Positions 57,115 through 64,000 of a DNA stretch of 64,000 nt are shown piece after piece. Numbering within the stretch: position 1 is the stretch's first letter; each line of letters starts with the position of its first letter. Below the pieces are notes generated by a model. That model saw only the letters and a program-made list of their open reading frames with translations. It ran no database searches and was not told where the DNA came from. The stretch spans positions 2,914,001 through 2,978,000 of the forward strand of contig NC_057370.1 of assembly GCF_016906535.1 (NCBI RefSeq), written 5' to 3'. Both the position numbers and the translations under genes were made by a program. Source of the stretch: Rhizoctonia solani (lineage: Eukaryota > Basidiomycota > Agaricomycetes > Cantharellales > Ceratobasidiaceae).

Positions 57115-59642
57115 CTACCAGTCCATCTTCTTCCCCTCGCCTTGACCGCCGGTGCATCCACCCTGCCTCCACCCTTGGCGTATCCGAACCCATCCAGCCA
57201 CGGCCATGTCGACGACCGACGCTCCTCGAACGCCTCGATAGCCGCCCCCTTTTGCAGCGTGATTCCGATATCGTCCAGTCCGTTGAGCAGACAGTGTCTT
57301 CGGAATGGTTCCACTGTTCATCAAGCACACGCTCAGCCACAGAACAGAACCTAGAGATTTGCACGCCACTTGCCTTCAAAGGAAATCGCCGCCTGTCCGT
57401 TGGGTCTTCGTACCTCGAGCTTATCCAAGTCAACCTCAAGCTCAGCTGCGCCTGCGCATCATTATACAACAATTGACACGCCTCGGGCGAGAGCACACGG
57501 GCAGCAATCCGTTTTGCATCGAGTTGGTCTTGAAGATCTCGGCAAAACTCGGCGATCACCGTCTGAATCCCAAAGTCCTTTCTGCAAAATAATGTATCTG
57601 GTTGAGACCAAAAAAAGAGCCAATGATTCGCAAAACTCACAAACTCCAAGGGGCGTGCTCGCGACTGCTACCGCACCCAAAGTTCTCACCAGTGACGACC
57701 AAAATCTTCGCCTTGTCGTACGGCGCACGGTTAAGCACAAAGTCGGTCGGGTCGCCCGTTTTGGGGTCTACTCGGAGCGTATGGAACAGTGCCTTGCCCA
57801 GCCCGTGCGCTTGAGCGTCTTCAAGAACTGCTTCGGGATAATCATATCCGTGTCGACATTCGCCATGTCCAGCGGGGCCGCGATACCCTTGACGACCGTG
57901 AACTGGTTCACGGGCGCGGCCGTCTTAGGCACATCCCCGCTCGCCGCGTCAACCGGTGCAATCGGGTTCGGGGGAGGGAGCACGTCGTCTGTCAGGTACT
58001 CTTTCGAACTTGTCACCTTGACCCCGGCGGCAGGAGCCACACTTGCACCATTACCACCACCCATGAGCTTCCGCACGTCGGTCAAGTGGCCAGTCATCGC
58101 CGCCGCAGCCGCCATGGCCGGACTGACCAAATGGGTTCTTCCTCCAGCGCCCTGCCGGCCCTCGAAATTCCGATTGCTCGTGCTCGCGCAGCGTTCGCCC
58201 GGCGAGAGCTGGTCCGGGTTCATTCCGAGACACATGGAACAACCGGCCTCGCGCCAGTCGAACCCTGCCCGAGTAAATACCGCGTCGAGTCCCTCGGCTT
58301 CGGCCTGTTGTTTGACCAATCCCGAACCGGGTACAATCATCGCTACTACGCCCGGGGCGACTTGAGCACCAGGCCCAGCGGCCAAAACGACGTCCGCAGC
58401 GGACCTGAGGTCCTCGATCCGCCCGTTGGTGCATGACCCGATGAACACCTTGTCGACCTTGACGTCCTCCATCTTCGTATTCGCTTCGAGTCCCATGTAC
58501 GCGAGAGCGCGTCCATGCCCTTGCGCTTGATCGGGTCTGCCTCGGCAGAAGGATCGGGTACCGAACCGGTGATGCCACGACGTCTTGTGGCGAAGTTCCC
58601 CACGTCACGGTGGGCGCAATGTCCTCGGCCTGGATGGAAACCTCGACGTCAAACTTGGCATCCTCGTCCGTCTTGAGTGTTCGCCAGTACGCCTCTGCGC
58701 AGTCCCATTCTGGCCCTTGCCTCGGTGCCAAGGGTCTTGACGTACACCTGGTGCGAGGGTTCCATTGACGCTAATTCGCATGTTTTTAGACTTTTTTTGC
58801 ATGAGCGTTTGCGTCGCGAGTACATGTTTCGACTTCGGATGTACCGATTCCAAACGCGATGGCTCCGAATGCGCCGTGTGCTATTGGCCAAAATCAGTGT
58901 CCTCGATCAAAGGATAAAGAAGAAAAGGAACTTGCTAGATGTATGCGAGTCTCCACAAACGATGGTCGTCCCAGGCAACTTTTTTCCCCCAAAGTGTCAA
59001 TTCCCAAGGTGCAACTCGATCTGGATGGGGACTTACAGTAAACCCTTGTTCCGGCCCGATAATATGCACGATCCCCTGTCTGCGGTCCTTCATTCCAAAG
59101 TAGGTTAATCCAAATTCGCGCACGTTTTCCTCGAGTGCAACGCATTGTGCACGCGAGTCGGGTTCCGCGATGAACTCTTGCACAGAGGTCATGTTCTTTC
59201 GGGAGGATGTGCTGTAGAGTGCCGAATTAAGGTTTATTGAAAAGGTACAGGGTAGTAGTAAGACGTACGGGACGTTGTGGTCCACTGTTGCGAGCGTGCA
59301 GTCGGGCCTGCGAACTGGGCGACTCGCATTTCGCCTGTGGTCTGGATTAATATTGTTTCTACCTTGATTCTATCGGGCACTTACAGTCCTTCAAACGCTT
59401 GAGGACTCGTTACTTCATGTACAAGATGTCTGTATGCACTCGTTAAACACTCTCTCGTATTGAGAACAGAGGGGACACGTACCTATCAATGTATAGCAAG
59501 GTCGTTCCATCTTCTTGCGCATGTCTAAACCCAATCTAAAGGCATGAGTCCCACCCGACATACGCGAATGATCGACTCACACAACGTGATCATCCCAAAT
59601 CTTGTCATACAGCGTACGCGGCGGTAAAACAGCACTCGGCAT
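57115..59642 (-). CDS. LEU1: 3-isopropylmalate dehydratase (isopropylmalate isomerase)
   Basis: Interconverts 2- and 3-isopropylmalate in leucine synthesis; a cytosolic 4Fe-4S enzyme of the aconitase family. The start at 59642 gives [21 protein letters not shown], with short N-terminal exons continuing as [21 protein letters not shown]. Motifs seen are [32 protein letters not shown] (first cluster Cys) and [11 protein letters not shown] (the Cys-x2-Cys pair). They continue with [49 protein letters not shown] and the C-terminus GKKMDW ending at 57115. Single-base slips lie near 57815, 58505 and 58570, and perhaps others. Between NGTLAPGV and [11 protein letters not shown] (about 58735-58755) a stretch of roughly 65 residues normally present in the family is missing. 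A TATA-like box is 100 bp upstream. Confidence 0.92.
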
Positions 59643-59740
59643 CTTGAACCAATCGAGGTCGTAAAACAATAAGAACCAGGTCGTGAATGTGGATACAAGA
59701 GAGAAAAGTGAAAGGTACAAGTGGAGCGCTCAAGAGTTGG

Positions 59741-59750
59741 ATATTTATAC
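59741..59750 (-). promoter_or_regulatory. Putative TATA box of LEU1
   Basis: On the minus strand the sequence reads gtataaatat, about 100 bp before the LEU1 start codon, a typical distance for fungal core promoters. Inferred from position only. No Leu3-type CCGGNNCCGG site was seen nearby. Confidence 0.5.
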
Positions 59751-60717
59751 GCGCTTTGCCGCCTGCGAGAAACAGACGAGGCCTCATTGGCAGTCGGCCG
59801 TGGGCTGACTGGTCGGGTATCTTCGGCCGATGGACGGATTGGGAAAGTATGAATGCGTCATTGTGGGGGTAAGGTCCTATGCAGAACCAACTGGCGCTTG
59901 CTACAAGGTTGCAGTGTGGACTTGCGATGTACAATATTTCGCGGAGTGTTTATAGCCTTTCCTAATTTTATCTACGAGCGAGCAGTTGTAGATACACATT
60001 TCAGACCTGATATATATCCTTCGACCTTCTAATTACACGCTACGGGCTTTCAGCTTCCGCTCCTGAAGTCCTGCTCACTGTGGACGCCGTTCCCCGACTC
60101 GGTTCCAAACGAGTAGCATATTTTGAAGAATATTAAACCGAGAACAAGACGATAACTCTTTCCATGTGGGGCTGATAAGATCTTTTAATTGAGTCTTGGT
60201 GTCCCTTCAGCCTGTGAGTAGATGAGTACTCCACATCGCTCACCCGCGCCAGAGGGCGACAGTTTCTAATAGTGGGTAGCATATTTTGAAGAATATTAAA
60301 CCGAGAACAAGACGAATAACTCTTTCCATGTGGGGCTGATAAGATCTTTTAATTGAGTCTTGGTGTCCCTTCAGCCTGTGAGTAGATGAGTACTCCACAT
60401 CGCTCACCCGCGCCAGATGGGCGACAGTTTCTAATAGTGGGCATCACAATAGTATCAATTGGGCCCCGAACAACCCGCGTCCAAGCAGCTCATGTTTATC
60501 AGACTCCATACAATGAAAAATTCGAGGCCTTAGTCTCTAAATAAAGAGACGCATACACCTTCTTGCATGATGAAACCCAAAGTGCGGATTTTCTGTAATT
60601 TTGACGTTCGCTGTATTGCTTCAACACAATTATAGCAAGATGCATATGTATATCAAATTTAGGGGTTAGCGATATATTTTATAGCCAAGGAGCACAGAAT
60701 GAGCAAAAGGACTGATT
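59751..60717. other. Intergenic region upstream of LEU1, with duplication
   Basis: About 970 bases with no gene. It includes the 163/165-bp tandem duplication (60113-60440) and an AT-rich stretch near 60580-60700 next to the pectate lyase stop. Confidence 0.5.
60113..60440. repeat. Tandem direct duplication, unit 163-165 bp
   Basis: Copy 1 is 60113-60275 and copy 2 is 60276-60440. The copies are identical except for two single-base insertions in copy 2 (gacgat against gacgaat, and gagggc against gatgggc). No open frame inside. Same style as the other duplications in the window. Confidence 0.95.
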
Positions 60718-62039
60718 CTAGAAGGAGAGGTTGGCACCCGCTTGCCTATTCACGTAGGCTTTGACGGAGGTGGCCGGAATGAGAAGATAATTATAGGGGT
60801 CGGGTAAAGTGATTCCTCCTGGAAATGTGGGAAGCGCTGCGCTTTCTGAGTTACTTAAATCTGGAGATAAGTTGAACCATACTGCACGGAGTAATACTAT
60901 AAACCGGCATGCCAATAGGGACATTTCCGGTAGCATCTATACAACCTCCCTCCGTTCTATATGTCGAGCTCCCCATGTTCTCGAAAACGTTATTCTCTAT
61001 GAGTAGCCGGGCACCTGTTTGAGAATTGATTCCACCGTTGTTATTCAAGAAGCTGAACAGATTATCTAACATATACGCAATAAACGAGGTGGCTTAGATG
61101 ACTTACTAGTTACAAAATATATGGCCCTGCCCAGATCGAAATGAGGGTGTGCGTGAGTTTAGGTTCTCCCACTTATTGAATGCGTATGTGACCTGAGTCG
61201 CGTTGCCCCCGCTATCACCGCTGTTCGAGTACCCGGCTGAAGAACCCTTCCAGTGGTCGTGAAGGTAGGAATTCGTGATGGACATAGCATAGACATCGTT
61301 AGCTATATCAAGTAGGCCGTCATAATAATCCTTATCGTGGTCTCGGTCAGACCAGAGCTCAACAGAGTCGATCCAAATACGGTTGGAAGCTTGAACGCCA
61401 ATGTGGTCATATCGTGGTCTCGGTCAGACCAGAGCTCAACAGAGTCGATCCAAATACGGTTGGAAGCTTGAACGCCAATGTGGTCACCCGTGTCAGCCAA
61501 AACTCTGTTGATCTGTGCAAGAGAAACGGGGAATTTCGTTATCATTATAACTAGCAGTCTCAGGTTGTTCAGTAATACCTTCAAGTTCCGAATGATTACA
61601 TTCGACGCATTAACCACGCGCAGACCGATCCCGTTTAGAGCTGAAATATAGACAATTGTATCGATAGTTGTTTTCTGCTCTCACCACTCAACGTACTGGC
61701 TCCAGACTTTCCGATAACTGAGGTATTTGACCCGATCACGACCACCTCGTTTCCGGTGATTGATCCAGGTACAATCACGACCTTGGCACTCGTCCCATAT
61801 ATACCCTGAGCTCATCCAGTGTGGCAACGATAATAGGCGACGCCGAACCTCCGCCCGTGGTCCTGGAATTGGACAGGAAATTGAAGATTAATTCAGCTCC
61901 TGATGCTGTGCTCTTACCCCCCACTGAGAGTAGCATAACCGATAGTTGCTCTATCGCTTATCGACGCTCGCTTTTCTTTAAGTAGGTTTGCGGATACTAG
62001 ACCGAAGCTGAAACAGAGCAGGAAGATAGAGAACTTCAT
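60718..62039 (-). CDS. Secreted pectate lyase (polysaccharide lyase family 1)
   Basis: Cleaves polygalacturonate by beta-elimination outside the cell, a plant cell-wall-degrading enzyme. The start at 62039 gives the signal peptide MKFSIFLLCFSFGLVSA, then a Lys-Arg site (KEKRA) that could be a propeptide cleavage. PL1 marks are GYATLSGG, GLRVVNASNVIIRNLKV, WIDSVELWSDRDHD (calcium-binding region), YLHDHWKGSSAG, NLNSRTPSFRSGQGH and GARLLIENNVFEN. The C-terminus is ALPTFPGGITLPDPYNYLLIPATSVKAYVNRQAGANLSF, ending at 60718. Introns are short. A 77-bp direct duplication (61334-61487) repeats the WIDSVELW block and breaks the frame, and further slips lie near 61800. The expected protein is recognisable throughout, so the gene is real even if this copy is broken or misassembled. 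Confidence 0.9.
61334..61486. repeat. Tandem direct duplication, unit 77 bp, inside the pectate lyase exon
   Basis: Copy 1 starts at 61334 and copy 2 at 61411, identical over 76 bases by eye. The period of 77 is not a multiple of three, so the duplication shifts the reading frame. It repeats the codons of the Asn-Arg-Ile-Trp-Ile-Asp block and the DRDHD motif. Confidence 0.95.
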
Positions 62040-63416
62040 TGCAGGACTGAAGGATGAGGGCACGAGAGATTACTGTAGAGTGACTCCCTCTTTTATCTAT
62101 GCGTGCGAATAGTGCACTTTGTACTTCGTATCGGTCCGGTAGGAGGTTATCGGGCCGTCAAATACAGATCGACAATAACAATTTATTGATGATCATTCCA
62201 TGCTAATATTTGACCTGATATGTGGAGATATTTTGGGCCGATTTGTGGTACATAAAATGATGTGTCTCTATCATAGGCTCGGGAGGTGGCAAAAATAAAT
62301 TGGATCATCGAGCTTGTTTTTACTAGAACTCCGAATACCCTTCACTGAAATCTCCTCATACTCTTTCAGAATACTCAGCGAATATTTTTACTTTACATCC
62401 CATCCATCATGTCTCCGCATTCTGGGAATGGGGTATTGTCCATTTTCAGTGTATCAAGTGACCTGGGCACTGGCGCCAAGCCAGGTATGTACGTGCATTT
62501 ATGGGTCAACCATCAGCAATATGCAGCATTATGATAAGCATGAAGATGTTGGTATATGAAGAGCATGAGAAAGCGCTCGAGAATCTCTCCTTCCCCGAAA
62601 GGAAAGGCCCCCTTGGCGGTCCGGAGGGTTTCCTGCTATTTCTGAACATATGGTTTCTTGAGAGGTTTACATGGTCACAAAGATTTGATTAGTGTGACCC
62701 ACTACGCAAACCTCTGCAGAATTCGCCCGAGTTGATGGATATCATTTTTGTTGAGAAAAATCACTTATCCATATCTCACTTCGCAAACGCACATTAGGTA
62801 GTCTATAAAACGCCAGCGGTGTATTGGGGACATCAGTTCAGTGTTTAGATTCACTAGTGGTACCACTGCTAATGCCCCCCCCCCCAGTGATCTACTGCCA
62901 TCCCCGCGCGCCTTAAAGTTGGCGATATTGATCGGTTATCCCCCAAGCTACTTTTGAGAGCTTGCTTGAACAGAAATGCGTAAAGCTTCCGTTTTTGCCC
63001 TATAAAACTCCCCGGTACCCCCGAGCTTTTCAAGGTCTAGTAGAGACTCTGTGGCTATCTATTCAAATGGCACTGTAGTGAAGATGAGCCGTTTCTGTAA
63101 ATCCTGAAGCTTTACTTGTAGAAGTGTAAAACTCTATGAGACAGAGACAGAGATACGCGGCGTAGAAGGAATGGATCTTCGCGTATGCGAACACATACTA
63201 TACACATGCCTTCGGGAGCATACCACTTTTTACCTCTAATATGTTTCATGAACTTAAAGAATAATATACTTGTTGTTACCGACTCTTGCATACAAAGTGG
63301 CTATGATCCAAAGAAGATGAAGCTATACAGTACCATCAAATTCCGCCTCCGGCCGGAAGCAATTATCCGACCGGAAGATCAGCCCACCCTCATCGCCCTT
63401 ACTGCCAACAAACGAA
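62040..63416. other. 1.4 kb intergenic region
   Basis: No supported gene. It contains a C-run at about 62875-62885 and AT-rich DNA. The first 100 bp hold the pectate lyase promoter (minus strand), and the end holds the L29 promoter. The stretch at 63140-63410 has a short frame with no domain. Confidence 0.5.
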
Positions 63417-63850
63417 ATGGCCAAGTCTAAGAAGTGCGTTCAATCCGTTTTGTACGCTCAACAATGATGGATATGCTGAGACGAATTTCATAGTCACACC
63501 AATCACAACCAGAACAAGAAGGCTCACCGTAATGGTATTAAGAAGCCCAAGACGCACTATGCTGGCTCTATGAAGGGTGTAAGTGTAACATCCACCAACG
63601 ATTTAGATATGAGTTTCTAAGTTCTTTCATGTATTTTTAGGTCGATGCTAAGGTATGAGCCTCTTGTCGCGAAATCGACTACACCAACAGCCCTTTAATT
63701 CAATTTTCCCCATAGTTTCGACGAAACCAGAAGTATGCGCGACTAGGCACTGTGAGTTTTACGAATCTCTCGGCCTTGATATACACGTATTAAATAATCT
63801 GATAACAGCAAAAGGCATTGGCCGCCAAGAAGGCAGAGGCGGCGGCATAG
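63417..63850 (+). CDS. RPL29: 60S ribosomal protein L29 (eL29)
   Basis: Small basic protein of the large ribosomal subunit. The start at 63417 gives MAKSKN, with an intron splitting the Asn codon, then HTNHNQNKKAHRNGIKKPKTHYAGSMKG. The next exon is only 12 nt (63641-63652, encoding VDAK), followed by FRRNQKYARLGT and a last exon QKALAAKKAEAAA ending at TAG 63848-63850. The four introns are in phase, and the joined protein of about 64 residues matches the eL29 pattern end to end, including the GVDxKFRRN segment that needs the micro-exon. No frame slip. Confidence 0.95.
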
Positions 63851-64000
63851 ATACAGGCACCACCGGGTTTCCATTTACTCTGTACATCACCTCATGCCTT
63901 TCGCTATCGTTATGACATGCCCCGCCATTTTTGCTTGAAATTGGAGCCGGTTTAACTTGAATAGTTAAAAAATGGGATGTAAAGGGGAAGGAACACGAGT
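63851..64000. other. 3' flank of RPL29
   Basis: 150 bases after the L29 stop, T-rich, with no further coding signal before the window ends. Confidence 0.5.

Noticed and set aside
1..64000. CRISPR arrays, operons, bacterial-type elements
   Set aside because: No regularly spaced short repeats. Intron density and gene content are fungal throughout.

Overview
The window is eukaryotic nuclear DNA from a filamentous fungus. Nearly every gene is cut by many 45-65 bp GT-AG introns. The gene content fits a plant-associated Agaricomycete: a GH131 glucanase, a PL1 pectate lyase, a secreted GMC oxidoreductase, a YTH RNA reader and a CENP-A. A Rhizoctonia/Ceratobasidium-type genome is my best guess, from gene style only. 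I identify 23 protein-coding genes and no convincing RNA gene, CRISPR array or intact transposon.

Layout. 1-3.0 kb has no supported gene. 3.0-23.5 kb is a plus-strand run: Zn2Cys6 regulator, class I/II aminotransferase, inositol-pentakisphosphate 2-kinase, a very long coiled-coil kinesin, GH131, an SDR with a mitochondrial-type leader, and a BTB-like protein. 23.5-27.7 kb is a 4.2 kb stretch without genes. 27.7-32.2 kb holds a YTH-domain m6A reader and a TatD-type hydrolase. 32.5-35.0 kb (minus) holds an unrecognised nuclear-looking protein and a histidine phosphatase. 37.0-42.9 kb (plus) holds a GMC oxidoreductase and a family X DNA polymerase with an N-terminal BRCT. 43.4-53.5 kb is compact, with strictly alternating strands: BTB/KCTD-like (-), Rpr2/Snm1-like (+), RTA1 (-), CENP-A (+), tubulin cofactor A (-), BCD1 (+), DRE2 (-), HEI10-like RING (+). 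Start-to-start gaps are as short as 160 bp. 53.8-62.0 kb (minus) holds a Ser/Pro-rich protein with a C-terminal CUE-like domain, isopropylmalate isomerase and a pectate lyase. 63.4-63.9 kb holds ribosomal protein L29 with a 12-nt micro-exon.

Sequence quality dominates the reading of this window. Most of the longer genes show one or more single-base frame slips, often in homopolymers, where the expected protein continues perfectly in a neighbouring frame. There are five adjacent direct duplications (31-216 bp); in the longer intergenic and CUE-gene cases the copies differ mainly by single bases. LEU1 seems to lack an internal segment. Unrelated housekeeping genes are all affected the same way, so assembly or sequencing error is likelier than a pseudogene cluster, but the two cannot be separated from sequence alone. 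Gene coordinates below span the intended gene from first recognisable coding base to stop, introns included; slips are noted per gene.

The genes do not form one pathway. There is a chromosome/division theme at 48-53 kb (CENP-A, tubulin cofactor, HEI10) plus the kinesin, and three secreted enzymes for plant cell-wall or carbohydrate oxidation (GH131, GMC, PL1) are scattered singly. No biosynthetic or defence cluster was found.
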